In this document: piece by piece, positions 36,702 to 46,278 of the stretch
Position numbering within the stretch: the stretch's first letter is position 1
Layout: the number at the start of each line of letters is the position of its first letter
Source of the DNA: a bacterium
GTDB lineage: Bacteria; Desulfobacterota; Binatia; HRBIN30; CADEER01
Assembly: GCA_019637795.1 (NCBI GenBank)
Contig: JAHBUY010000002.1
Coordinates: forward strand, 62,001-126,000
Length of the DNA stretch: 64,000 nucleotides
Direction: 5' to 3'
Notes under the pieces: generated by a model
The model's database searches: none
What the model was told of the DNA's origin: nothing
The model's input: the letters and a program-made list of their open reading frames with translations, nothing else
Translations under genes and position numbers: made by a program

Positions 36702-37804
36702 GGGTTCGCCGCCCCGCCGATCGCCGGCTCCGCCGCCCCGTCGGGCAGCGCGGCGCGGATCCACCCGCCGCCCAGCACGCGCTCGCCGTCGTACAACACC
36801 GCCGCCTGCCCGGGCGTCACGGCGCGCAGGCCGTCCGCGGCGACGACCACGAAGCCCTCCGCGTCGGCGCGGACGACGCGCGCCGCCTGCGGCGCGAAGC
36901 GCGAGCGGATCTTGACCGCGACCGGCGCCCCGACGGCCGGCGGCGCCGTGAGCCAGTTCACCGCCGCGGCGACGACGCCGCGCGCCAGCACCTGCGCCGC
37001 GCCACCCAGGCGCACCGTGCCGTCCGCCTCGATGGCGGTCACGTAGCGCGGCGCGCCGCCGGCGACCCCGAGGCCGCGGCGCTGGCCGATGGTGAAGCGG
37101 TGCACGCCGTCGTGGGTCGCGATCACCTGACCGGCCGCGTCGACCAGGCGGCCACCGCGCAGTGGTTCCGGCGAGGGGTGTCGCTCGACGAAGGCCGCAT
37201 AGCCACGGCGCGGCACGAAGCACACCTCCTGGCTGTCCGGCTTGCCGGCCACCGGCAGGCCGCGCCGCGCCGCCGCGGCGCGCACCTCGGACTTGCACAG
37301 GCCGCCGACCGGGAACAGGGTCCGCGCCAGCACCGCCCGTTCGATGCCGAAGAGGAAATAGGACTGGTCCTTGTCGGCGTCGACCCCGGCGAGCAGCGCC
37401 GCCCCGTCGCCGGCGCCGGCGATCCGCGCGTAGTGGCCGGTGGCGATGCGCGTCGCCCCGAGCTCGCGCGCGCGCTCCCAGAAGCCGGCGAACTTCACGT
37501 GCTGATTGCAGCGCGCGCACGGGTTCGGAGTCCGCCCGCGCCGGTACTCGGCGACGAAGTCGTCGACCACGGCGCGTGCGAAGGCGGCGCTGAAGTCCAT
37601 CACGTAGAAGGGGATGCCCAGGCGCTCGGCCACCAGGCGCGCGTCGAGGAAGTCGTCGAGCGAGCAGCAGCCGCTGTCGCTCGCGCCCGCCCACAGGCGC
37701 ATCGAGATCCCGACCACCTCGTAGCCGGCTTCCACCAGCAGCGCCGCGGCCAGTGAGCTGTCGACGCCGCCGCTCATCGCGACCACCACCCGTTCCCGCG
37801 CCAT
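36698..37804 (-). CDS. mnmA: tRNA-specific 2-thiouridylase
   Basis: 368 residues; makes 2-thiouridine at U34 of Glu, Gln and Lys tRNAs. The PP-loop is 'VVAMSGGVDSSLAAALL' at about 7-23. The catalytic cysteines are in 'PNPCARCNQHVKFAGF' and 'SQEVCFVPRRGYAAF'. 'IATGHYARI', 'KDQSYFLFGI' and 'HRFTIGQRRGLGVAGG' are family blocks. The sulphur donor, a cysteine desulfurase, is encoded 3 bp upstream, and mtaB overlaps the 3' end, which makes a sulphur-transfer tRNA-modification operon. Confidence 0.95.
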   Translation of the reverse strand: MARERVVVAMSGGVDSSLAAALLVEAGYEVVGISMRLWAGASDSGCCSLDDFLDARLVAERLGIPFYVMDFSAAFARAVVDDFVAEYRRGRTPNPCARCNQHVKFAGFWERARELGATRIATGHYARIAGAGDGAALLAGVDADKDQSYFLFGIERAVLARTLFPVGGLCKSEVRAAAARRGLPVAGKPDSQEVCFVPRRGYAAFVERHPSPEPLRGGRLVDAAGQVIATHDGVHRFTIGQRRGLGVAGGAPRYVTAIEADGTVRLGGAAQVLARGVVAAAVNWLTAPPAVGAPVAVKIRSRFAPQAARVVRADAEGFVVVAADGLRAVTPGQAAVLYDGERVLGGGWIRAALPDGAAEPAIGGAANP

Positions 37805-37807
37805 CGC

Positions 37808-38923
37808 CTATCCCACCGCCCGCGCCGCGAGCGCGCGGGCGCGCGCCACGACCCGCCGCAGCGCCGCCGCCGCGGCCTCGATCTCCGTCGCCGTCGTCCG
37901 CGGCCCGAGGCTGAAGCGCACGCCGCCGCGCGCCGCCGCGTCGTCGCAGCCGATGGCGCGCAGCACGTACGAGGCCTCCCCGGATCCGGCCGCGCAGGCC
38001 GAGCCGACGGAAGCGCACACCCCCTCGAGATCGAGCGCCGCCACCACCGTCTCCCCGGCCAGGCCGTCGATGCCGAGGCACAGCGTGTTCGGCAACCCTC
38101 CGGTGCCGGGCCCGTGGCGCCGCACGCCGTCCACCCCGGCGACCGCCTCCCACAGCCGCGCCCGCAATGCCGCCAGGCCGGGGGCGGGCGCCACCGCGAG
38201 CGCGGCGGCGAAACCCGCCGCCGCGGCCGCGTTCTCGGTTCCCGGCCGCAGGCCTCGCTCCTGCTCGCCGCCGCGCAGCAGCGGCCGCACCCCGACGCCG
38301 CGGCGCACCACCAGCGCGCCGATGCCGACTGGTCCGCCGAGCTTGTGCGCCGAGAGCGTGCACAGATCGACCGCGCCCGCGTGCACCGGAACGCGCCCCA
38401 CCGCCTGCGCCGCGTCGACGTGGAGGAGCACGCCGCGTGTCCGACAGAGGGCGGCGATCTCGGCGATCGGTTGCAGGGTGCCGATCTCGCCGTTCGCCCA
38501 GCCGATCGAGACCAACGCCGTGTCCGACCGCAGCGCGGCCGCGACGTCATCGACCGCGATCCGCCCCTCGGCATCCACCGGTAGCCAGGTGACCCGCGCG
38601 CCGCGCCGCTCGAGCTCGCGCACCGGCGCGAGGACCGACGCGTGCTCGATGGGCGTGGTGACGACGTGCCCCCCCGCCACCACCGACCCGAAGAGAGCCA
38701 GATTGTTGGCCTCGGTGGCGCCGCTGGTGAAGCACACCGACGCCGCGGGGACGCCGAGGATCTCGCCGATCGCGCGCCGCGACCGCTCGAGCACGGCGCG
38801 CGCCGCCCGCCCCGCGGCGTGCGCGCTCGACGGATTGCCGATCCCCTCGTCCAGCGCCGCCAGCATGGCCTGGCGCGCCACCGCCGCGAGCGGCGCGGTC
38901 GCATTGTGGTCGAGATAGATCAT
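37808..38923 (-). CDS. Cysteine desulfurase (IscS/NifS family)
   Basis: 371 residues; PLP enzyme that moves sulphur from cysteine to a protein persulfide. 'IYLDHNATAPLAAVARQAML' is the N-terminal signature, the PLP lysine is in 'LCTLSAHKLGGPVGIGALVV' (about 195), 'HVDAAQAVGRVPV' holds the PLP aspartate, and the mobile-loop cysteine is in 'VCASVGSACAAGSGEASYVL'. The short loop resembles class I members. No iscU or iscA is nearby; direct linkage to mnmA (3 bp) suggests that tRNA thiolation is a main use. It follows cimA by 25 bp on the same strand. Confidence 0.92.
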   Translation of the reverse strand: MIYLDHNATAPLAAVARQAMLAALDEGIGNPSSAHAAGRAARAVLERSRRAIGEILGVPAASVCFTSGATEANNLALFGSVVAGGHVVTTPIEHASVLAPVRELERRGARVTWLPVDAEGRIAVDDVAAALRSDTALVSIGWANGEIGTLQPIAEIAALCRTRGVLLHVDAAQAVGRVPVHAGAVDLCTLSAHKLGGPVGIGALVVRRGVGVRPLLRGGEQERGLRPGTENAAAAAGFAAALAVAPAPGLAALRARLWEAVAGVDGVRRHGPGTGGLPNTLCLGIDGLAGETVVAALDLEGVCASVGSACAAGSGEASYVLRAIGCDDAAARGGVRFSLGPRTTATEIEAAAAALRRVVARARALAARAVG

Positions 38924-38948
38924 CGCCCCGAACGCGCCGCGCTGCCTC

Positions 38949-40622
38949 CTACGGCCGCCGGCTGCGGGCCCGCGGGGCGCGCCGGGCGCTTCGCTTGCCG
39001 TCCTTGTAGAGCTTGTACTCGAAGCTATCGACCAGCGCCTGCCAACTGGCCTCGATGACGTTCAGCGACACGCCCACCGTGCCCCAGCGGTCGACGTCGT
39101 CCGCCGACTCCATCAACACCCGCACCGGCGCCGCGCTGCCCGCGGCGCCGCTCAGCACCCGGACCTTGTAATCGAGCAGGCGCACGGCCTCGATGTCGGG
39201 ATAGAAGCGGCGCAGGGCGCGCCGCAGGGCGGTGTCGAGGGCGTTCACCGGGCCGTTGCCTTCGGCCGCGGTGTGCTCGATGTCGCCGGTCGGCCCCTTC
39301 AGCATCACCGCCGCCCAGGCCGACGCGGGACCGTGCTCGATGCGCTCGTCGGTCCTGACCGCGACGGAGCCGTTGTCGCCGAAGACCAGGCGCATGTAAC
39401 CCTTCTCGTCGACGACCCGGAACTGCACCAGCTCGAAATAGCGCAGCTCGCCGTGCTGGATGCGGTGCATGCGCAGCTCGAGGGACGCCTCGGCGCCCTC
39501 GAACTGGTAGCCCTGGTGCTCGAGCTGCTTCACTTCCTGCAGCAGGTGCTTCACGTGGCCGTCGAGCGCCTCCATGTCGACGCCGAACTGCCTGGCCTTG
39601 TAGACGATGTTGGCGCGCCCGGAGAGGTCCGACACCAGCACCCGCTGCGTGTTGCCGACCAGCGCCGGATCGATGTGCTCGTAGGTCCGCGGATTGCGTT
39701 GCACCGCCGCGACGTGGACCCCACCCTTGTGCGCGAAGGCGCTCTGCCCGACGTAGGGCTGGCGCTTGCTCGGTTCGACGTTGGCGAGCTCGTCGACGAA
39801 GCGCGACACCTCGTGCAGGCGACGCAGGTTGGCGGCGCTGACCACGTGGTAGCCCATCTTGAGCTGCAGATTGGCGATCACCGAGCAGAGGTTGACGTTG
39901 CCGCAGCGCTCGCCGATGCCGTTGATCGTGCCCTGCACCTGGATGGCGCCGTGCTCGACGGCGATCAGGCTGTTCGCCACCGCCAGCTCGGAGTCGTTGT
40001 GGCAATGGATGCCGATCGGCGTCGGCCCCTGCGCCCGCACGGCGTCCACCGCCGCCGCGATCTCCCACGGCATGCGGCCGCCGTTGGTGTCGCACAGGCA
40101 GAGGACGTCGGCGCCGGCGTCGGCGGCGACACGCAGGCACTCGAGCGCGAACTCCGGGTTGGCGCGGTAGCCGTCGAAGAAGTGCTCGGCGTCGTACACC
40201 ACCTCGTCGACGTGGCGCTTCAGGTAGCGGATGGTGTCGTGGATGAGGTCGAAGTTCTCGGCCAGGGGGATGCGCAGGTCGTCGCGCACGTGCAGATCCC
40301 AGCTCTTGCCGAAGATCGTCACCACCGGGGTGTCGGCGCGCAGCAGCTTCTCGAGGTTGCGGTCGTCGCTGGCGCGGGCGCCGGCGCGGCGCGTCGAGCC
40401 GAACGCGGCGACCCTGATGCGCGTCAGCTTCCGCTGCTTCACCGCCTGGAAGAACGCCTCGTCGCGCGGGTTCGAGCCCGGCCAGCCGCCCTCGACGTAA
40501 TCGATGCCGAAGTCGTCCAGGCGCTCGGCGATGCGCAGCTTGTCCTCGAGGGTGAGGGCGATGTCCTCCGCCTGGCAGCCGTCGCGCAGCGTCGTGTCGT
40601 AGATGTGGATGGTCTTCGCCAC
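38949..40622 (-). CDS. cimA: (R)-citramalate synthase
   Basis: 557 residues from a GTG at 40622 with GGAGG 7 nt upstream; the start lies 2 bp after the lysC stop. It condenses pyruvate and acetyl-CoA to citramalate for isoleucine synthesis independent of threonine deaminase. The HMGL-like TIM barrel shows 'IHIYDTTLRDGCQAEDIALT', metal ligands in 'GIHCHNDSELAVANSLIAVE' and 'GTINGIGERCGNVNL', followed by the LeuA-type regulatory dimer domain ('HTAAEGNGPVNALDTALRRA', 'RVLMESADDVDRWGTVGVS'), which should confer isoleucine feedback. A homologous 2-isopropylmalate synthase role is less likely given the DGCQAEDI start block and length. Confidence 0.9.
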   Translation of the reverse strand: MAKTIHIYDTTLRDGCQAEDIALTLEDKLRIAERLDDFGIDYVEGGWPGSNPRDEAFFQAVKQRKLTRIRVAAFGSTRRAGARASDDRNLEKLLRADTPVVTIFGKSWDLHVRDDLRIPLAENFDLIHDTIRYLKRHVDEVVYDAEHFFDGYRANPEFALECLRVAADAGADVLCLCDTNGGRMPWEIAAAVDAVRAQGPTPIGIHCHNDSELAVANSLIAVEHGAIQVQGTINGIGERCGNVNLCSVIANLQLKMGYHVVSAANLRRLHEVSRFVDELANVEPSKRQPYVGQSAFAHKGGVHVAAVQRNPRTYEHIDPALVGNTQRVLVSDLSGRANIVYKARQFGVDMEALDGHVKHLLQEVKQLEHQGYQFEGAEASLELRMHRIQHGELRYFELVQFRVVDEKGYMRLVFGDNGSVAVRTDERIEHGPASAWAAVMLKGPTGDIEHTAAEGNGPVNALDTALRRALRRFYPDIEAVRLLDYKVRVLSGAAGSAAPVRVLMESADDVDRWGTVGVSLNVIEASWQALVDSFEYKLYKDGKRSARRAPRARSRRP

Positions 40623-40624
40623 GC

Positions 40625-41848
40625 TCAGGCCTCCGACGGCGCCTCCTCGATCAGCGCCTTGTGCAGCGCCCGCACCGCCAGCTCGCCGTACTTCGCCTCG
40701 ATGACGACGGAGATCTTGATCTCCGAGGTCGAGATCATCTGGATGTTGATGCCCTCGTTGGCCAGCGTCTCGAACATGCGCGCCGCCACCCCGGCGTGAC
40801 TGCGCATGCCGAGGCCGACGACCGACACCTTGACCACCTCGGTATCGGCGCTCGCCTGTGCGCCGATCTCGCGCGCCGTCTCCTCGACCATCTGCAGCGC
40901 CCGCGCCACGTCGGTCTTGGGCAGCGTGAAGGTGAAGTCGGCGTCGCCGGCGGTGCTGGCGTTCTGGATGATCATGTCGACGCTGATGTGCGCCCGGGCG
41001 ATCGGGCCCAGCACCTTCGACGCCAGGCCCGGCTTGTCGGGGACGTGGCGGAGCGTGATCTTCGCCTGGTCGCGGTCGAGCGACACGCCGGATACCATCA
41101 CCTGTTCCATCGCCTCGTCCTCTGGCACCACCCAGGTGCCGTCGCTGTCGTCGAAGCTGGAGCGCACGCAGAGCGGCACGCCGTAGCGCTTGGCGAATTC
41201 CACCGAGCGGATCTGCAGCACCTTGGCGCCGAGACTGGCGAGCTCGAGCATCTCGTCGTGCGAGATGCGCTGCAGCTTGCGCGCCTGCGGGCAGATGCGC
41301 GGGTCGGTGGTGTAGACGCCGTCGACGTCGGTGTAGATCTCGCACACATCGGCCGTGAGGGCCGCCGCCACGGCCACCGCCGAGGTGTCGCTGCCGCCGC
41401 GGCCCAGGGTGGTGATGTGGCCGTGCGCATCGACGCCCTGGAAGCCCGCCACCACCGCCACCTCGCCGCGGTCGAGCACGGCGCGGATCTGGTCGCCGTC
41501 GATGCGCTGGATGCGGGCCCGGCCGTAGGCGCTGTCGGTGTCGATGCGAACCTGGTGGCCGAGGAACGAGCGCGCCGGGATCCCCTGCCCCTGCAGCGCG
41601 ATCGCCAGCAGCGCGCTGGTCACCTGCTCGCCGGTGGCGATCAGCACATCGACCTCGCGCAGCGAAGGCTGCGGCGCGCAGCGCTGCGCCAGCTCGAGCA
41701 GCCGATTGGTCTCGCCCGACATCGCCGAGACCACCACCACCAGACGGTGGCCCGCCGCGTGCCCGGCCGCCACCCGCGCGGCCACCGCCTGGATGCGCTC
41801 GATGCTGCCGACCGAGGTGCCGCCGTACTTCTGGACGATCAGACTCAT
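40625..41848 (-). CDS. lysC: Aspartate kinase
   Basis: 407 residues from the ATG at 41848 (an in-frame GTG four codons earlier is less likely). It phosphorylates aspartate, the first step to lysine, methionine, threonine and isoleucine. Catalytic-domain motifs: '[16 protein letters not shown]' (about 3-18), '[20 protein letters not shown]' and '[15 protein letters not shown]'. Two C-terminal ACT domains ('[11 protein letters not shown]', '[17 protein letters not shown]') bind lysine or threonine as feedback inhibitor. It lies 2 bp before cimA, so aspartate-family and isoleucine precursors are co-expressed. The upstream 145 bp gap to tsaE shows no other gene. Confidence 0.95.
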   Translation of the reverse strand: MSLIVQKYGGTSVGSIERIQAVAARVAAGHAAGHRLVVVVSAMSGETNRLLELAQRCAPQPSLREVDVLIATGEQVTSALLAIALQGQGIPARSFLGHQVRIDTDSAYGRARIQRIDGDQIRAVLDRGEVAVVAGFQGVDAHGHITTLGRGGSDTSAVAVAAALTADVCEIYTDVDGVYTTDPRICPQARKLQRISHDEMLELASLGAKVLQIRSVEFAKRYGVPLCVRSSFDDSDGTWVVPEDEAMEQVMVSGVSLDRDQAKITLRHVPDKPGLASKVLGPIARAHISVDMIIQNASTAGDADFTFTLPKTDVARALQMVEETAREIGAQASADTEVVKVSVVGLGMRSHAGVAARMFETLANEGINIQMISTSEIKISVVIEAKYGELAVRALHKALIEEAPSEA

Positions 41849-41993
41849 CTCACAGCCCACACCCGGATGGACACCGCCCCCGCCCGCCCCACGCCGGCGA
41901 GCACCGAAGCAGTCGCTGCGCCATCGACGCGTTCGTTGCGGTCCGATCCGTGTGCATCGGCGTGGGGCGGGCGGGGTCGCTGTCCATCTGTGC

Positions 41994-42458
41994 TCAGCCC
42001 TTGCGTGTCAGGGCGTCAATCGCGGCACCATAACCCGAACCATGCGCGACGGCCAGCAGGCGCCGGCCGCCGGGAACGAACTCGATGCGGACCTCGAGGT
42101 GGTCGCCGAGTGGCTCGTCCAGGCGCTCCGGCCACTCCACGGCGCAGACCCCGGCGCCGAAGATGTATTCGCGCAGGGACAGCGAGTCGACATCTCCCGC
42201 GGGGAGGCGGAAGAGGTCGATGTGGTAGAGCGGCAGGCGCCCGCCCTCGTGGGGAATCAGGATCGGGAACGAGGGACTGCGGATCTCCTCCGGCGGCACC
42301 CCGAGGCCTTCCGCCAGGCCGCGCACGAAGCAGGTCTTGCCGGCGCCGAGCTCGCCGGAGAGGCCGATGCGTTCGCCGCCGCGCAGGGCCGCGGCCAGGC
42401 GGCGGCCGACGGCGCGCGTCTCCTCCTCGCTGGTGGTGATCAGCTCGACCCGGTCCAT
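41994..42458 (-). CDS. tsaE: tRNA t6A synthesis ATPase TsaE
   Basis: 154 residues; the P-loop partner of TsaB/TsaD in threonylcarbamoyl transfer to A37. The Walker A is '[20 protein letters not shown]' at about 33-52, with '[20 protein letters not shown]' and '[10 protein letters not shown]' as switch regions and '[16 protein letters not shown]' near the end. The ATG at 42458 shares one base with the nnr stop (TGATG), so they are translationally coupled, an arrangement often seen for nnr and tsaE. TsaB and TsaD are not in the window. Confidence 0.94.
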   Translation of the reverse strand: MDRVELITTSEEETRAVGRRLAAALRGGERIGLSGELGAGKTCFVRGLAEGLGVPPEEIRSPSFPILIPHEGGRLPLYHIDLFRLPAGDVDSLSLREYIFGAGVCAVEWPERLDEPLGDHLEVRIEFVPGGRRLLAVAHGSGYGAAIDALTRKG

Positions 42459-44005
42459 CACCCGGCCAGCAGCGCTGCCATGGCGGGGCGCAGGCCCTCG
42501 ACCACGTCCCCCGCCAGCAGCCCGACCTCGCCGTCGGCCGCCGCCCGGTCCGCCGCCAGGCCGTGCAGGTAGACGCCGAGGCAGGCCGCCTCCGCGGGCG
42601 GCAGGCGTTGCGCCAGCAGGCCGCCGATGGCGCCGGCCAGCACGTCTCCCATGCCGCCGGACGCCATGCCGGGATTGCCGGTCGGATTGATCCAGGCGAA
42701 GCCGCCCGGCTCGGCGATGACCGTCCGCGCTCCCTTGAGCACCAGGGTACAGCCGTGGGCGGTGGCGAAGCGGCGCGCCTGACCGATGCGGTCGGCCTGC
42801 ACGGACGCGGTGTCGCCGCCGTTCAGCCGGCTCATCTCCCCCGGGTGCGGGGTCAGCACCGCCCGACCGCCGGCGGCGCGCAGCGGCGCCGGGTCACGGC
42901 CGAGGATGGTCAGCGCGTCGGCGTCGAGGACGATTGGCAGCCCCGTCTCCTCGAGCAGCCAGCGCACCGTGGCGGCGGCGCCGTGGTGGGTCCCGATGCC
43001 GGGGCCGATCACCACCGCGCTCTTGCCGCCGACCAGGGCGGCGAGGCGCGCCGCGTCGAAGCGGATGCGGCCGTCATCATCGGGCAACGTCTCGGTCATC
43101 GCCTCGAGCACGCCGGCGGCATACACCGGATACAGCGATCGCGGGCCGACCAGGGTCACCAGTCCGGCGCCGACCCGGCCGGCGCCGCGCGCCGCAAGTT
43201 GCGCGGCGCCGGTGTGCCCGAACGAACCGGCGATGATCAGCACGTGGCCGCAGTCGCCCTTGTGGACCTCGGGGTCGCGGCGCGGCGCCAGGCGGGCCGC
43301 ATCCGCGGCCTCCAAGAGCGCGGCGCGCGCCGGCACCGCGGCCAGCGCCGCCGCGGCGAGGCCGATGTCCACCACCGCCAGCGCGCCGCAGTGGCGCACG
43401 CCCGGATGCTGGACCTGGCCGGCCTTGGCGAAGCCGAACGTGGCGGTCACCTCGGCCTGCACGGCGACGCCCAGCGGCCGGCCGCGGTCGGCGTCCAGGC
43501 CGGATGGAATGTCGACCGCCAACACCGGCGCGCCGCAGGTGTTGACGATCTCGATCGCCGACGCCGGCAGGCCCCGAACGGCGTCGCGCAAGCCGGTGCC
43601 GAAGATCGCATCGACGACGGCATCGACCTCGCCGGCCATCGCGCTCAGGCGTGCCAGGCCGGCGTCGTCCGTGATCTCGACCAGCACCCCGCGCAGTCGT
43701 CGATAGGCGCGCAGGTTGCGCAGCGCGTCCCCGCCGACCTCGGCCGCGCGCCCCAGCAGCGCCACCTGGACGCGCGCCCCGCGCTTCTTCAGCAGCCGCG
43801 CGATGACGAATCCGTCGCCGCCGTTGTTTCCCTTGCCGGCGACGATCAGCACCCGCGCGCCGCGGCGCCGCAGGCGCGGCACGCACTGCAGAAAGGCCGC
43901 CGTCGCCCCCTGACCGGCGCGTTCCATCAGGACGTTCCCGGGCGTGCCGCCCTCGATCGTCAGCCGATCGAGGGTCCGCATCTCCTCCGCGGTCACCAGG
44001 CGCAT
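42458..44005 (-). CDS. nnr: Bifunctional NAD(P)H-hydrate epimerase/dehydratase
   Basis: 515 residues; repairs hydrated NADH and NADPH. The N-terminal YjeF epimerase half holds 'VLIVAGKGNNGGDGFVIARL' and 'VDAIFGTGLRDAVRGLPA'; the C-terminal ribokinase-like dehydratase half holds 'HVLIIAGSFGHTGAAQLAAR', 'LDADALTILGRDPAPL', 'LTPHPGEMSRLNGGD' and the catalytic 'GNPGMASGGMGDVLAGAIGG'. Both active sites look complete. It sits between pdxJ (58 bp) and tsaE (1 bp overlap). Confidence 0.95.
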   Translation of the reverse strand: MRLVTAEEMRTLDRLTIEGGTPGNVLMERAGQGATAAFLQCVPRLRRRGARVLIVAGKGNNGGDGFVIARLLKKRGARVQVALLGRAAEVGGDALRNLRAYRRLRGVLVEITDDAGLARLSAMAGEVDAVVDAIFGTGLRDAVRGLPASAIEIVNTCGAPVLAVDIPSGLDADRGRPLGVAVQAEVTATFGFAKAGQVQHPGVRHCGALAVVDIGLAAAALAAVPARAALLEAADAARLAPRRDPEVHKGDCGHVLIIAGSFGHTGAAQLAARGAGRVGAGLVTLVGPRSLYPVYAAGVLEAMTETLPDDDGRIRFDAARLAALVGGKSAVVIGPGIGTHHGAAATVRWLLEETGLPIVLDADALTILGRDPAPLRAAGGRAVLTPHPGEMSRLNGGDTASVQADRIGQARRFATAHGCTLVLKGARTVIAEPGGFAWINPTGNPGMASGGMGDVLAGAIGGLLAQRLPPAEAACLGVYLHGLAADRAAADGEVGLLAGDVVEGLRPAMAALLAG

Positions 44006-44063
44006 GGCGACTGCGCCGGCGGGCGACCCGCTCGCAGTGCGGCGCCAAGTCCGGCCGCCCCGG

Positions 44064-44792
44064 TCATGCGCCCGCCGCGGCGACCATCGCCGCCTTCAGC
44101 TCCCGCACCGCGGCCTCGAGGCCGACGAACAGCGCCCGCGCCACCACGCTGTGACCGATGTTGAGCTCGTGCATGCCGGGAACGGCGGCGATCGGCCCGA
44201 CGTTCTCCACCGTCAGACCGTGCCCGGCGTTGACCACCAGGCCGAGCGAGCGGCCGAGCGCGGCGGCGGCGCGGACCCGCGCCAGCTCTGCGGCGCGCCC
44301 CGCCGCATCCGGCGCGTCGGCATAGCGGCCGGTGTGGATCTCGATCGCCCGGGCCCCGAGGCGGTGCGCCGTCTCGACCTGCGCCGGCTCGGCGTCGATG
44401 AACAGGCTGACGCGCGTGCCACCGTCCTGCAGTCGCCGCACGGCGTCGCCGACCACCGCCGGGTTGCCCGCCGCGTCGAGCCCGCCCTCGGTGGTCACCT
44501 CCTGGCGCCGCTCCGGCACCAGGCAGACATCGGGCGGACGCAGTCGGCAGCCGATCGCGACCATCTCGGGCGTCACCGCCATCTCCAGGTTCACCTTCGT
44601 CGACACCGCCGCCAGCAAGCGCTCGACGTCGCGATCCTGGATGTGCCGGCGATCCTCCCGCAGGTGCACGGTGATGCCGTCGGCGCCACCGCGCTCCGCC
44701 GCCCGCGCCGCCTCCACGATGTCGGGATACGGCGTGCCGCGCGCCTGGCGGACGGTGGCGACGTGATCGATGTTCACGCCGAGGCGGATCAT
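44064..44792 (-). CDS. pdxJ: Pyridoxine 5'-phosphate synthase
   Basis: 242 residues; closes the ring of vitamin B6 from deoxyxylulose 5-phosphate and aminoacetone phosphate in the DXP-dependent route. Motifs: '[20 protein letters not shown]' at the N-terminus (active-site Asn and His), '[20 protein letters not shown]', '[11 protein letters not shown]' with the catalytic Glu, 'VSLFIDAEP', 'IEIHTGRYA' and '[11 protein letters not shown]'. It lies 91 bp after glmM and 58 bp before nnr, all on the minus strand. Confidence 0.97.
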   Translation of the reverse strand: MIRLGVNIDHVATVRQARGTPYPDIVEAARAAERGGADGITVHLREDRRHIQDRDVERLLAAVSTKVNLEMAVTPEMVAIGCRLRPPDVCLVPERRQEVTTEGGLDAAGNPAVVGDAVRRLQDGGTRVSLFIDAEPAQVETAHRLGARAIEIHTGRYADAPDAAGRAAELARVRAAAALGRSLGLVVNAGHGLTVENVGPIAAVPGMHELNIGHSVVARALFVGLEAAVRELKAAMVAAAGA

Positions 44793-44883
44793 GGGAGGAC
44801 GTCGGCCCGCGCCCCCCTCGCCGTTGGCCCGGTTCGGCGACCGCCGCGGCGCGCCCGCGGTCCTGGCGTGGCGGCGCGCGGGC

Positions 44884-46278
44884 TCACCGACGCGCCTCCT
44901 CGTCGCGCGCCCCCACCTGCTCGCGCAACGCCGCCGCGATCTCCTCGCAATAGCGCTCCACCTGGCCGATGTGCTCCCCCTCGACCATGACGCGGACCAG
45001 CGGCTCGGTGCCGGAATAGCGCACGAGGACGCGGCCGCGCTCGCCGAGATCCGTGCTCACCCGGTCGATGACCCGCTGCACGACGGGCAGCGCCGCCAGC
45101 TCGCGGCGCTCGCGAACGCGCACGTTGACCAGGCGCTGCGGCAGGCGCTGCATGACCCGGCGCAGCGCGCTGAGCGGACGGCCCGTCTCCACCATCACCG
45201 CCAGCACCGCCAGCGCCGACACCAGACCGTCGCCGGTGGTGCCGTGCTCGAGGAACACGATGTGCCCCGACTGCTCGCCGCCCAGCAGATGGCCGCCGCG
45301 CACCATCTCCTCGACCACGTAGCGGTCGCCGACCTGGACGCGGCTCAGCGCGATGCCATGGGCGCGCAGCGCCAGATCGAGGCCGAGGTTGCTCATCACC
45401 GTCGCCACCACCGCCCCGGTCGGCAGGCGGCCGCTGCGCTGCAGCTCGATCCCGAGCATCGCCAGCACCTCGTCGCCGTCCACCACCTCGCCCTGCTCGT
45501 CGACCAGGATGACGCGGTCGGCGTCGCCGTCGAGGGCGACGCCGATGTCCGCGCCGTCCTGCCGCACCCGCGCCGCCAGGCCCTGCGGGTGCAGGGCGCC
45601 GCAGTCGCGGTTGATGTTGGTGCCATCGGGCTCGTCCGCCATCGCCACGACGTCGGCGCCGAGCTCGGCGAAGACCTCCGGGCCGACCCGGTACCCGGCG
45701 CCGTTGGCGCAGTCGATCACCACCTTCACGCCGTCCAGCGTGCGCTGGCGCGGAAAGGTGTTCTTGAGGAAGACGTTGTAGCGGCCGAGCGCGTCGTCGA
45801 CGTGGAAGGCCTTGCCGATCTGATCCGCGGTCGGCCGCAGCCCGTCCGTCCCGCTGCCGAGCACCAGATCCTCGATCTCGCGCTCGACGTCGTCGGCGAG
45901 CTTGAAGCCGCTGGAGGCGAAGAACTTGATGCCGTTGTCCTGGAACGGGTTGTGCGAGGCCGAGATCATCACCCCGGCGTCGGCGCGCATGCTGCGGGTG
46001 AGGAAGGCGATCCCCGGGGTCGGAATCGGCCCGCACACCAGGACGTCGACGCCCATCGAGCAGATCCCGGACGTGAGCGCGCTCTCGAGCATGTAGCCGG
46101 AGAGGCGCGTGTCCTTGCCGATGATGATCTTGTGGCGGCGCGGGCTGCGCTTGACGACATGCGCGATGGCGCGGCCGAGGCGGACCGCGGTCTCCGACGT
46201 CATCGGTTCGACGTTGGCGGTGCCGCGAATCCCGTCGGTCCCGAACAGACGCGGCCGCGCCGCCCTCTCATTGCCCAT
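44884..46278 (-). CDS. glmM: Phosphoglucosamine mutase
   Basis: 464 residues; converts glucosamine-6-phosphate to glucosamine-1-phosphate for peptidoglycan and LPS. The phosphoserine loop is '[19 protein letters not shown]' (about 101-119), the metal loop is '[15 protein letters not shown]', the sugar loop is '[10 protein letters not shown]' and the phosphate loop is '[16 protein letters not shown]'. The ATG at 46278 lies 11 bp inside cdaR; the open frame further upstream is a shadow. The order cdaA-cdaR-glmM matches the c-di-AMP operon of Firmicutes, where CdaA, CdaR and GlmM interact. Confidence 0.95.
   Translation of the reverse strand: MGNERAARPRLFGTDGIRGTANVEPMTSETAVRLGRAIAHVVKRSPRRHKIIIGKDTRLSGYMLESALTSGICSMGVDVLVCGPIPTPGIAFLTRSMRADAGVMISASHNPFQDNGIKFFASSGFKLADDVEREIEDLVLGSGTDGLRPTADQIGKAFHVDDALGRYNVFLKNTFPRQRTLDGVKVVIDCANGAGYRVGPEVFAELGADVVAMADEPDGTNINRDCGALHPQGLAARVRQDGADIGVALDGDADRVILVDEQGEVVDGDEVLAMLGIELQRSGRLPTGAVVATVMSNLGLDLALRAHGIALSRVQVGDRYVVEEMVRGGHLLGGEQSGHIVFLEHGTTGDGLVSALAVLAVMVETGRPLSALRRVMQRLPQRLVNVRVRERRELAALPVVQRVIDRVSTDLGERGRVLVRYSGTEPLVRVMVEGEHIGQVERYCEEIAAALREQVGARDEEARR

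Noticed and set aside
36702-38363. Upstream extension of mtaB to 998 codons
   Set aside because: The added part is an out-of-frame image of mnmA and the desulfurase gene; MtaB starts at 36701.
40623-41345. Upstream extension of cimA to 798 codons
   Set aside because: The extension lies in another frame of lysC; the GTG at 40622 with GGAGG gives the normal CimA start.
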